Source of the DNA: Halobacteriales archaeon QS_4_66_20
GTDB taxonomy: Archaea > Halobacteriota > Halobacteria > Halobacteriales > Haloarculaceae
NCBI GenBank assembly: GCA_003021015.1
Contig: PXRK01000028.1
Location: 1-39,096, forward strand
DNA length: 39,096 nucleotides
Reading direction: 5' to 3'
The notes beneath the pieces were generated by a model. It was not told the origin of the DNA. It worked only from the letters and a program-made list of their open reading frames with translations, and did no database searches. The position numbers and the translations under genes were made by a program. Below, piece after piece: positions 23,961-30,323 of this stretch (position 1 is its first letter; every line of letters starts with the position of its first letter).

Positions 23961-24919
23961 GATCGCGACTCCGGCACCCCGTCGGGTCGCGACTCCGGCG
24001 CATCGTCGGACCGCGCGTCCGCCAGGTCGGGCCACTCGAGGACGGCTTCCGGCGGCGTTTCGGCCGTCCCCCAGAGGACGCCGGCGAACAGTTCGAGCGT
24101 GTCGACCAGCCGCGGCCCCGGCCGGTTCACGTAGTGGTGGCCGTCCACGGCGTAGACGCGGCCCTCGCGGACCGCAGTGATGTCGCGCCAGCCCTCGCGG
24201 TCGGTCAGGTCGGTCCGGTTCTCGGCCGTCTGGTCGAGTTCGAACCCGCAGGGGGCGGCGACGATCACCTCGGGGTCGTACGCCAGGATTTCGGCCCACT
24301 CGCGGGGCGTCGAGCGGTCGCCGGGATCCGCCAGCCTGTAGCTGCCGCCGACGCGCTCGATCATCCCCGGGACCCAGTGGCCGGCGACCATCACGGGGTC
24401 GAGCCAGTCGAAGACGGCCACCCGCGGCCCGTCCTCGGCGTCCGGCGTCGCGTCAGTGATCGCCGCGACCCGCGACCGGAGGTCCGAGACGACCTCGCGG
24501 GCCCGCTCCTCGCGGCCGAACACCCCGCCGAGGCGCTCCAGGTCCGCGAACACGTCGTCGAGGCTGTGGGGGTCCGAGGTGACGATGCGGGCGTCGAGCG
24601 AGAGGTCGGCGACCGCCTGCCGGATCGCAGAGTCGTCGACCGCACAGACCTCACAGATCCCCTGCGAGACGACCACGTCGGGGTCGAGGTCAGCGAGCAA
24701 CTCGCGGTCGATCTCGTAGACGCCGCCTGACGCCTCGGCGTCGGCCACCTGCTCGTTGATCGCGGCGCTGTCGGCGTCGGGGTCGATCCGTGTGTCGATG
24801 ACCGACGGACGGTCGCGGGCCGCCGGCGGGTAGTCACACTCCTGAGAGACGGCGGCGGGTTCGACGCCGATGGCGTACAGCATCTCCGTCGCTGACGGAA
24901 GCAGTGAGACGACGCGCAT
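23957..24919 (-). CDS. BtuF-like cobalamin/metal-chelate-binding protein
   Basis: A 320-residue periplasmic-binding-fold protein of the BtuF/FhuD class. It starts directly with RVVSLLPSATEMLYAIG, the typical first strand of the class, and continues with DPDVVVSQGICEVCAV, DPVMVAGHWVPGMIERVGG, and EVIVAAPCGFELDQT. No signal peptide or lipobox precedes it, so it is probably cytosolic rather than part of an ABC importer; no permease or ATPase gene is nearby. The start at 24919 fits a TATA box 24-31 bp upstream. It was co-transcribed with the now broken FAD oxidase gene. Confidence 0.85.
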   Translation of the reverse strand: MRVVSLLPSATEMLYAIGVEPAAVSQECDYPPAARDRPSVIDTRIDPDADSAAINEQVADAEASGGVYEIDRELLADLDPDVVVSQGICEVCAVDDSAIRQAVADLSLDARIVTSDPHSLDDVFADLERLGGVFGREERAREVVSDLRSRVAAITDATPDAEDGPRVAVFDWLDPVMVAGHWVPGMIERVGGSYRLADPGDRSTPREWAEILAYDPEVIVAAPCGFELDQTAENRTDLTDREGWRDITAVREGRVYAVDGHHYVNRPGPRLVDTLELFAGVLWGTAETPPEAVLEWPDLADARSDDAPESRPDGVPESRS

Positions 24920-24942
24920 ACGCGCCGTAGGGCCGTCTCCCC

Positions 24943-24950
24943 TATAAAAC
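24943..24950 (-). promoter_or_regulatory. TATA box of the BtuF-like gene
   Basis: On the minus strand GTTTTATA (24943-24950) lies 24-31 bp before the ATG at 24919, implying a leaderless transcript. Confidence 0.6.
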
Positions 24951-24967
24951 CACGAGCGGGGAGCCAT

Positions 24968-25077
24968 ATACTGTCGGACGTGATTCTGTGGACTGGCAAG
25001 ACACGCAAACCGGTGTATGCACACGTTTCAGCACGGTTCCGCGGTAGAAATCTCCCCGTACTCACGTCCGACAGTAT
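24968..25077. repeat. 110-bp inverted-repeat element, copy 4
   Basis: A perfect 16-bp inverted repeat ATACTGTCGGACGTGA is at both ends. It is inverted relative to the other copies: read on the minus strand it has GAGTACGGGGAGA on the left and GAATCACGTCCGACAGTAT (19 nt) on the right. The flank at 25077-25079 is TCA but the other side reads ATA, so the flanking repeat is lost. It lies 13 bp from copy 5. Confidence 0.75.
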
Positions 25078-25090
25078 CAGGTGGCCCCTG

Positions 25091-25201
25091 ATGGTGATTG
25101 TTGTGACTCTTTATCGCCGTGTATTCGCCGGACGCCAGTTTCGGGTCGTGAAACCGCCGCTACTGCGGTGTGGTGCCGAAAATACTCATAACAATCACTA
25201 T
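25091..25201. repeat. 111-bp inverted-repeat element, copy 5
   Basis: The arms are ATGGTGATTGTTGTGACT and, on the opposite strand, ATAGTGATTGTTATGAGT, with differences at three positions in 18. Read on the minus strand the left subterminal is GAGTATTTTCGG and the right end GAGTCACAACAATCACCAT (19 nt). It is flanked by TGA at 25089-25091 and TGA at 25201-25203. Its core (CGCAGTAGCGGCGG and CCCGAAACTGGCG on the minus strand) is shared with the truncated copy at 29628. It ends a few bases before the stop of the winged-helix gene. Confidence 0.75.
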
Positions 25202-25207
25202 GAACTA

Positions 25208-25504
25208 TCAGAACGGGAGTCGGTCCCGGATCTGGTCGAAAACGTCCGCCTCCTTCTCGTCGGCGTTTTCGGGGCCGACGACGTGGTCCTGTGGCAGGAT
25301 CACCATGCGCTCGCCCTCCTCGTCGACCTCGATCAGGCCGTCATCTTTCAGATCAGCGAGCGCGTCCTCGAGCGTATCGATGTCCTCCTCGACCTCCGCG
25401 CGGAGTTCGAAGACAGTCATGCCGTCCTGCTGGCGGTCGGCGAGGGCGTCGAGGACCTCGACGTCGGTGTCGTCGCGGTCACGATACGCCGGCTTGGCAC
25501 GCAT
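25208..25504 (-). CDS. Small winged-helix protein, DUF6432-like
   Basis: A 98-residue acidic protein. DVEVLDALADRQQDGMTVFE and DIDTLEDALADLKDDGLIEV form a helix-turn-helix plus wing pattern, ending in charged residues. I recall similar haloarchaeal proteins as DUF6432, possibly transcription regulators. Of three Met codons the third (25504) is used, because the family begins MRAK and the TATA-like TTATAATTAA at 25531-25540 lies about 27 bp upstream. Confidence 0.7.
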   Translation of the reverse strand: MRAKPAYRDRDDTDVEVLDALADRQQDGMTVFELRAEVEEDIDTLEDALADLKDDGLIEVDEEGERMVILPQDHVVGPENADEKEADVFDQIRDRLPF

Positions 25505-25530
25505 CATCCGCACGTACGCCGTGACACACC

Positions 25531-25540
25531 TTATAATTAA
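25531..25540 (-). promoter_or_regulatory. TATA box of the winged-helix gene
   Basis: TTAATTATAA on the minus strand is 27-36 bp before the ATG at 25504. The AT-rich run stands out in the GC-rich surroundings. Confidence 0.55.
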
Positions 25541-25632
25541 CAGGCGTGGCTGCGAGTCGGACGGTCAACCCACCGGACCGCCGGCGGCCCAAGCAGTACG
25601 CTTATGTGCCACTGGGCGGAGAACTCATGACA

Positions 25633-26487
25633 ATGAGTCTCAAGTGCTCAATCTTTGGCTGTCGCTGGGGAGACACGGAGGTCGAGCGCGAGCGCGAGGA
25701 GGACGGAAGCGAAGTGATCATCACGATCCGCGAGACGGAGACCTGCTCGCAGTGTGGCGACGTCAGGGTCGTCTCGGAGAACAAGGAGGTGACGACGCTG
25801 GAGACGGCCGCCGACATCGTCGCCGACGACCTGGCGGACGACTCGCCGGAGCAGTCGACGGGAGCGACGCCGTCCGGGGCGGCCGACGAACCGGCACCGG
25901 CCAGCGAGGAACCCGCGCCAGGGGAGGCGACGGGTGGTGAACCCGCCACGACGATCCCGGACGCCGAATCCGACGCCGTCGTGACTGCCGACGACGCCGC
26001 ACCGACGGGTGGCGATCCGCCGGAGGACATCGACGACGCAGTCATTCTCGACGACGGCGAGGACGACCCGGGGGAGACGGCGAGCAACCCCGAGCCCGAA
26101 CAGCCGGCGGAAACGGGCCAGGTCGAGCAGGGCGGGGGAGACGAGGACTGGGACGCGTCGGAGCCGGCGGTCGAACAGGACCAGGGCGCCGAAATCGTGG
26201 GCGAACCGGAGACCGACGCCGACGAGGAGAGCGGGGAGCGCGACCACGGCGAGTGGCCGGAGGAACCCGACGACGGCGACGACTGGGAACAGCCGACGGA
26301 CATCGACCACGGCGTCGACGAGGAGCCGTCCGGCTTCGGAACCGTCGGCAACGCGGTGACAGTGCCGGAAGGCGAGTTCTACTGCCCGGAGTGTGAGTAC
26401 ACGACGCCCGTCGAGTCCTCCTCGCTGCGCGCTGGCGACTACTGTCCGGAGTGTCACCGTGGCTCGCTCGAACACCGGAGCGACTGA
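25633..26487 (+). CDS. Acidic protein with zinc-binding ends, DUF7093-like
   Basis: A 284-residue protein. Residues 1-45 form a small Cys-containing domain (MSLKCSIFGCRWGD, then ETETCSQCGDVRVVSENKEV), probably zinc-binding. About 170 residues of Asp/Glu/Pro/Ala/Gly-rich disordered sequence follow. The C-terminus (EFYCPECEYTTPVESSSLR, then DYCPECHRGSLEHRSD) has two CPEC knuckles, a complete zinc ribbon. I recall the N-terminal part as haloarchaeal DUF7093, function unknown. Met at 25627 is an alternative start; 25633 matches the family. A TATA-like CTTATGTGC lies near 25600. Confidence 0.75.
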   Translation: MSLKCSIFGCRWGDTEVEREREEDGSEVIITIRETETCSQCGDVRVVSENKEVTTLETAADIVADDLADDSPEQSTGATPSGAADEPAPASEEPAPGEATGGEPATTIPDAESDAVVTADDAAPTGGDPPEDIDDAVILDDGEDDPGETASNPEPEQPAETGQVEQGGGDEDWDASEPAVEQDQGAEIVGEPETDADEESGERDHGEWPEEPDDGDDWEQPTDIDHGVDEEPSGFGTVGNAVTVPEGEFYCPECEYTTPVESSSLRAGDYCPECHRGSLEHRSD

Positions 26488-26555
26488 TCCGGACGGCGCT
26501 GACCGGTCGAAACAGCACGAAAGACGTAAGACCCAAGCCGGGTTAACGTCTCTCC

Positions 26556-26948
26556 ATGCGCGAGTACAAGATGCGCCGGGGCGAGTATCTCGACGATCGC
26601 ATCGAGGATATGGGAGCGACAGTCGAGGACTACTTCGGCTCCATCTCGGGAACTGAGGAGTACAAGGGCAGCGAGCTCTACGTCGTCGAGGAGCCGAGCA
26701 ATGCGGTGTTCAAGCGCGTCACGGTGGGGACTGTCGAGTACAGCGGCAAGAAGAACAAGGTCGCGCTCGACATCGAGGAGCGGCCCGCCGAGGAAGTCAT
26801 CGCGTCGGGCGACGTCGAGTCGGCCGAGGAGGCCGTGAGCCTGAAAAACGACTTCCTGAAAGAGGCGACTGGTCGCGACGCCAAGGCGCGCCGCGACTCG
26901 ATGAAACGCGACGTCGAGGACGACGAAGTCCCCGACGACGTCTCCTGA
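26556..26948 (+). CDS. Haloarchaeal conserved protein, DUF5611-like
   Basis: A 130-residue soluble protein beginning MREYKMRRGEYLDDRIEDMG, with GTEEYKGSELYVVEEP and a highly conserved EATGRDAKARRDSMKR near the end. I recall this as DUF5611, present in nearly all haloarchaea; its function is unknown. It stands alone between the zinc-ended acidic protein and the convergent sepF. Confidence 0.8.
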   Translation: MREYKMRRGEYLDDRIEDMGATVEDYFGSISGTEEYKGSELYVVEEPSNAVFKRVTVGTVEYSGKKNKVALDIEERPAEEVIASGDVESAEEAVSLKNDFLKEATGRDAKARRDSMKRDVEDDEVPDDVS

Positions 26949-26971
26949 TCCCCGCCGTCGAATCGCCGAGA

Positions 26972-27328
26972 CTACCGTCCGAGCCGCTCCCGGTTGATGT
27001 GGACATCCGTCGGCGTGATAATCAACTGATCGTCGTCTTTCTGTACGATGTCGCCGCCCACCTCGCGAGCAACCTGCTTCAGCTCGTCGGTGATGTGTTC
27101 CATCGTCCGGTCCTGGGTGCTGTGGCGAGTGATGTCCGCGATCACGATGTCGCCGTCGTAGACGGCGTCTTTAATGTCGATGACGTCGGATTTTTCGCCG
27201 ATGTTGGCGATCCGCACCTGCATCTTCGCGCTCGCGTCGTCGACAGCGAGGTCATCCGCGTCCAGTTCGACGTAGTCGCCGGTCTGTCGGGTGGCACCGT
27301 CCCCGAAAATCTTGCTCATCAGTCCCAT
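26972..27328 (-). CDS. sepF: Cell division protein SepF (archaeal)
   Basis: A 118-residue archaeal SepF, which anchors FtsZ (FtsZ2 in haloarchaea) to the membrane. An N-terminal amphipathic segment MGLMSKIFGDG serves as membrane-targeting helix, followed by the linker DYVELDADDLAVDDASA and the SepF domain (KMQVRIANIGEKSDVIDIKD, then EVGGDIVQKDDDQLIITP). The start at 27328 gives the expected N-terminal helix. It lies 50 bp downstream of the PUA protein in the same direction, a pairing I believe recurs in haloarchaea. Confidence 0.92.
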   Translation of the reverse strand: MGLMSKIFGDGATRQTGDYVELDADDLAVDDASAKMQVRIANIGEKSDVIDIKDAVYDGDIVIADITRHSTQDRTMEHITDELKQVAREVGGDIVQKDDDQLIITPTDVHINRERLGR

Positions 27329-27378
27329 ACCACGATCCCCGGGCGCCGGGCGCTTAGGCTTTACGTCAGACGCCCCCG

Positions 27379-27876
27379 TCAGATCGACAGCTCGTAGAGG
27401 TCGTCGCCGACGTGATGGAGCGAGGAGACGACGCGCCCCTCTTCGCCGACCATCTCGTCGCCGTCGACCTGGGCGCGGCCGATCGCGAGGAACTTGCCGT
27501 GGCTCTCCTCGTTGATCACGACGAGGTCGCCCGCCTCGATCTCCGTGCCGGCCTCGATGATCCCCGGCCGCATGACGTCGGCGCCGTTGGAGACGAACTC
27601 GATCGCGCCGGCGTCGACCGTGACCACGTGTCGCTCCGGCGGGTACGCGTTCGCCCCCTTGACCGTCAGGAACGGCTGTGTCTCCTCGGGCGTCTCGCCC
27701 TCGACGTACAGCACGAGCGGGTCCCCGTCGACGAGCGCGACGTCCCACTCGCTGTCGACCAGTTCGACCTTCTCGAAAGAGTCGGCGTCCAGCTCGACCC
27801 CGAGCTGCGCGGCGAGCGTCTCCCGGATCTCGTCGATGGCGTCCGAGCGGAGGTGATGACGGGACTTGATCTCCAT
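27379..27876 (-). CDS. PUA-domain RNA-binding protein
   Basis: A 165-residue protein. The pre-PUA part (residues 1-75, MEIKSRHHLRSDAIDEIRE and following) precedes a PUA domain: HVVTVDAGAIEFVSNGADVM, PGIIEAGTEIEAGDLVVINEE, FLAIGRAQVDGDEM. This is the layout of the archaeal MCT-1/Tma20-like family, which binds tRNA or ribosomal RNA. It probably forms an operon with sepF. The start at 27876 is the family start. Confidence 0.88.
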   Translation of the reverse strand: MEIKSRHHLRSDAIDEIRETLAAQLGVELDADSFEKVELVDSEWDVALVDGDPLVLYVEGETPEETQPFLTVKGANAYPPERHVVTVDAGAIEFVSNGADVMRPGIIEAGTEIEAGDLVVINEESHGKFLAIGRAQVDGDEMVGEEGRVVSSLHHVGDDLYELSI

Positions 27877-27927
27877 GTCGGGGTGTCGGCGCCCCCACAG
27901 GATAAACGAAACGGCTCGGCGGCTGCG

Positions 27928-27968
27928 ATACGGTCGGACGTGAGTACGTGGAGAGTTCTACAGGCGGA
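27928..27968. repeat. Truncated copy 6 of the inverted-repeat family
   Basis: About 41 bp starting ATACGGTCGGACGTGAGTAC match, with few differences, the minus-strand end of copy 4 (ATACTGTCGGACGTGAGTAC, then GGGGAGATTTCTAC). After position 27968 the similarity stops where the hairpin-bounded region begins. No second arm is found within 200 bp. Confidence 0.65.
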
Positions 27969-27969
27969 G

Positions 27970-28345
27970 TAGGCCGAGTGCCTCGGGGCTTGACCCCGAG
28001 GGTGAAGGCCGTCGAAAGATTAAGCAGCCCACAGTTCGTACAGTTGATACAGTCAGAAACCCACAAAGACGGGTTAAAGACCTTAATCCAACGCTGACTG
28101 AGACGGTTTGGAAATGCGACTCCTCTCAAAATCCACGTCCTTGGCGTGGTGCGACGGGAGTTGTCGGGCGGGGTGGAGCCGCCGACCCTCACGGATGCAC
28201 CGAGCGTTCGGGTGTTAATTCCAGCCGACCCACTATGGGAAGGTCGGGGGGAATTACATTCGCCTGCGACGGCACGGCCCGGTTTGGGACGTGCGGTCAA
28301 GACGGCGAAGCCGCGGGGCTTGTCCCCGCGGTACTTCACCCACTG
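27970..28345. mobile_element. Hairpin-bounded non-coding region, possible non-autonomous IS200/IS605-type element
   Basis: The 459-bp gap between the PUA gene and the FAD enzyme contains two strong hairpins in the same orientation: CCTCGGGGCTTGACCCCGAGG (27979-27999) and CCGCGGGGCTTGTCCCCGCGG (28313-28333). Their loops differ by one base. Subterminal hairpins of one orientation at both ends are a feature of IS200/IS605 elements and of their non-autonomous derivatives (PATEs). No transposase domain is visible; both strands stay open by composition only. The 3' hairpin lies directly beside the stop of the FAD gene. Confidence 0.4.
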
Positions 28346-29601
28346 CGGTCCTGCAGCGCCTGGCGTGCGGCGCGGCGGCCGCTGACCATCGCACCCTGGA
28401 TCGACGACCACTCCGTGTAATCGCCGGCGAGGTACACCGCGCCATCCGGCGCGTCCACGCTCGGCCGGTCGTCGGTGAACCCCGGCGGCTGGGCGACCTG
28501 TGCGAACTCGATGCGGTCGGTCCGCAGCAGCTTCAGGTTCGCGAAGCTGTGCTCCGGATACCACGAGGCGAGCGCCTCCCGCACCGCCGATGCGAGTGCC
28601 GCGTCGTCGTCGTCCTGCCCGCCGAGGAACGTCGCACTCAACAGCTGCGTGTGCTCCGGCGCGTACTCCGGCGCAACGGCCGACATCGGCGCGATCTGGT
28701 TCGGCCGCGCGTCGGCAGTGTTGAGCAGCAGCCGACCGTCGGTCCCGAGCTTCTGGGTCGGCGGCAGCGAGAAGTACTGCGTGACGCAGCTGCGGCTCGC
28801 CGTCGGGATGTCGGCGCCGGTCAGCTCCGCCGCCATCGCGGGGTCCGTCGCGACCACGGCGTCGTCGGTTTCGATAGATTCGCCCGGAAGTTCGACTACC
28901 ACACCGTCGCCGTCGGCATCGACGCGGTCCACGGCAGTCCCGGTCTCGACCTGCACGCCGGCGTCGCGGGCCGACGCAGCGATCTGTGCGGGAATCGCGC
29001 CCATCCCGTCGGCCGGGACGGCGATGTCGCCCGCAGCGAGGACCTTGAACGTGTACTCGAAGACGACCCGCGACGTCGAGAGGGAGCGGTCCAGCGTGAT
29101 GCCGCCGTAGAACGGCTCGGCGAAGTTCCGGACGAACGCCTCCGAGAACCCCCGATCACGCAGCGACTCAGCGATAGACGCGTCGTCGCGATCGAACAGC
29201 GCCGCGTGGGGCGTCCGCGAGAGTTCGCGACGTAGCTGGAGCACCCGGAGCTTGTCCCGCAGCGTCACCTCGCGGTTGAACAGCGAGGCAGTCAGCGCGC
29301 GGGGGTCCCCGAGCGGGTCCGCGAGCGTGCTGCGCTTGCCCGGCCGCGCGAGGATCGCACCCGGTCTGAACCGCCGCAGCGAGAGTGCGCCGAGATTCAG
29401 TTCCGCCCGGACGGCCGGATACGCGGTGAACAGGACCTGGAAGCCGCGGTCGAACGTGAACCCGTCCGCCTGCTCGCTGCGGACGCGGCCCCCGACCGTG
29501 GACTCCCGCTCGAACAGCGTCACGTCAGCCCCTTCCCGTGCCAGCTGTCGGGCGGCCACGAGCCCCGCGAGCCCGCCCCCGGCGACGACGAAGTCGGTCA
29601 C
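28336..29601 (-). CDS. FAD-dependent amine-oxidase/phytoene-desaturase-like protein
   Basis: A 421-residue flavoprotein. The N-terminal Rossmann motif FVVAGGGLAGLVAARQLA and VTLFERESTVGGRVRS bind FAD. The C-terminal motif VYLAGDYTEWSSIQGAMVSG is the second FAD-binding segment of the amine-oxidase/protoporphyrinogen-oxidase/CrtI superfamily. The substrate is unknown. The GTG at 29601 is used because the Rossmann strand starts immediately after it; the longer upstream frame runs through a repeat element. A TATA-like CACTATTAGTGG (minus strand, 29622-29633) lies at the tip of that repeat, about 26 bp upstream. Confidence 0.85.
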   Translation of the reverse strand: MTDFVVAGGGLAGLVAARQLAREGADVTLFERESTVGGRVRSEQADGFTFDRGFQVLFTAYPAVRAELNLGALSLRRFRPGAILARPGKRSTLADPLGDPRALTASLFNREVTLRDKLRVLQLRRELSRTPHAALFDRDDASIAESLRDRGFSEAFVRNFAEPFYGGITLDRSLSTSRVVFEYTFKVLAAGDIAVPADGMGAIPAQIAASARDAGVQVETGTAVDRVDADGDGVVVELPGESIETDDAVVATDPAMAAELTGADIPTASRSCVTQYFSLPPTQKLGTDGRLLLNTADARPNQIAPMSAVAPEYAPEHTQLLSATFLGGQDDDDAALASAVREALASWYPEHSFANLKLLRTDRIEFAQVAQPPGFTDDRPSVDAPDGAVYLAGDYTEWSSIQGAMVSGRRAARQALQDRSG

Positions 29602-29627
29602 ATGTGGGCAGTTGGACGCCACCACTA

Positions 29628-29709
29628 ATAGTGATTCGTTGTGCGTGTGTTTGCCACCACATCGCAGTAGCGGCGGTCTCACGGCCCGAACCTGGCGACT
29701 GGCGAGTAT
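29628..29709. repeat. Truncated copy 7 of the inverted-repeat family
   Basis: The first bases ATAGTGATTCGTTGTGCGTG correspond to the arm of copy 5 (ATAGTGATTGTTATGAGTA). The core CGCAGTAGCGGCGGTCTCAC and CCCGAACCTGGCG matches copy 5 closely up to GGCGAGTA at about 29709, after which similarity ends. The other arm is missing. The left tip forms the likely TATA region of the divergent FAD gene. Confidence 0.65.
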
Positions 29710-29724
29710 ACTGATCGCCACGCC

Positions 29725-29730
29725 TATACA
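29725..29730 (+). promoter_or_regulatory. TATA box of the small membrane protein gene
   Basis: TATACA lies 22-27 bp before the ATG at 29752, directly after the truncated repeat. Confidence 0.45.
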
Positions 29731-29751
29731 GATGCCAGACCAAGCGCCGGT

Positions 29752-29940
29752 ATGTACCTGCCGTCACTGGACAGGTTCGACGTCGCCGCCGCGGCCGCAG
29801 CGATCTGCCTGCTGGTGTTCGCATATTTCGTCTACCCGACCCACCTCGTGCAGGTCACCGCGTGGCTCACGGTGTTCACCATCTCGGTCGGGTGGCTCGC
29901 CTTCTTTCTCTGGAAGTGGATGTACGACGTCGATCTGTAG
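29752..29940 (+). CDS. Small membrane protein with two helices
   Basis: A 62-residue protein with two hydrophobic helices (about residues 12-30 and 34-56; VAAAAAAICLLVFAYFVYP and WLTVFTISVGWLAFFLWKW) and a short acidic end DVDL. No family is recognised. A good TATA box and the ATG spacing support a real gene. It is followed 53 bp later by another short gene in the same direction. Confidence 0.6.
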   Translation: MYLPSLDRFDVAAAAAAICLLVFAYFVYPTHLVQVTAWLTVFTISVGWLAFFLWKWMYDVDL

Positions 29941-29993
29941 CGGCCGGGAGGCAGTGGGTGGTTTTTTCGGGATGGCGCCCAGAGCCACGCCAC

Positions 29994-30323
29994 ATGGGAG
30001 TTCGGCCACCGGCGAACGGCACCGACGACGAGCCAGACGTGATCGACTTCGGCATCGCGGCGCTCGACGCCCGCCTGGAGGACCGCGACGTCTCGTTTCC
30101 CACCACCGCGGGGGACCTGGCGGCCGCGCACGGCGACCTCCGCGTCGCCATCGATCCGGCCGGGCACGACGTCACGCTCGGCGAGGCCCTCGAGGAGTGT
30201 GACCACCAGTCGTTCGACTCCAAACAGGAGTTGCTCAACGCGCTACACCCGGTGTTCGAACGCAAGCGCGAAAACCGGTCCGGCGGCGTGCTCGGCAAAC
30301 TGCGCGCGCTCGTCCCCTTTTAA
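29994..30323 (+). CDS. Small acidic haloarchaeal protein, DUF5789-like
   Basis: A 109-residue soluble protein. The core (PTTAGDLAAAHGDLRVAIDP, then VTLGEALEECDHQSFDSKQE and LLNALHPVFERKRENR) resembles small haloarchaeal proteins I recall as DUF5789, whose fold may be a degenerate PRC or AMP-binding type; this is uncertain. A T-rich GGTTTTTTCGG about 28 bp upstream may be the promoter. Its stop overlaps the aglJ stop tail to tail. Confidence 0.6.
   Translation: MGVRPPANGTDDEPDVIDFGIAALDARLEDRDVSFPTTAGDLAAAHGDLRVAIDPAGHDVTLGEALEECDHQSFDSKQELLNALHPVFERKRENRSGGVLGKLRALVPF

Noticed and set aside
28146..28385. A 79-codon plus-strand frame in the hairpin-bounded region as a transposase fragment
   Set aside because: No TnpA or TnpB motif (HUH, zinc ribbon) is visible; it passes through a hairpin and into the FAD gene.
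26972..28564. A 530-codon minus-strand open frame covering sepF, the PUA gene and the hairpin region
   Set aside because: Only its last 118 codons are SepF. The rest is the wrong frame of the PUA gene and of non-coding DNA, kept open by high GC.
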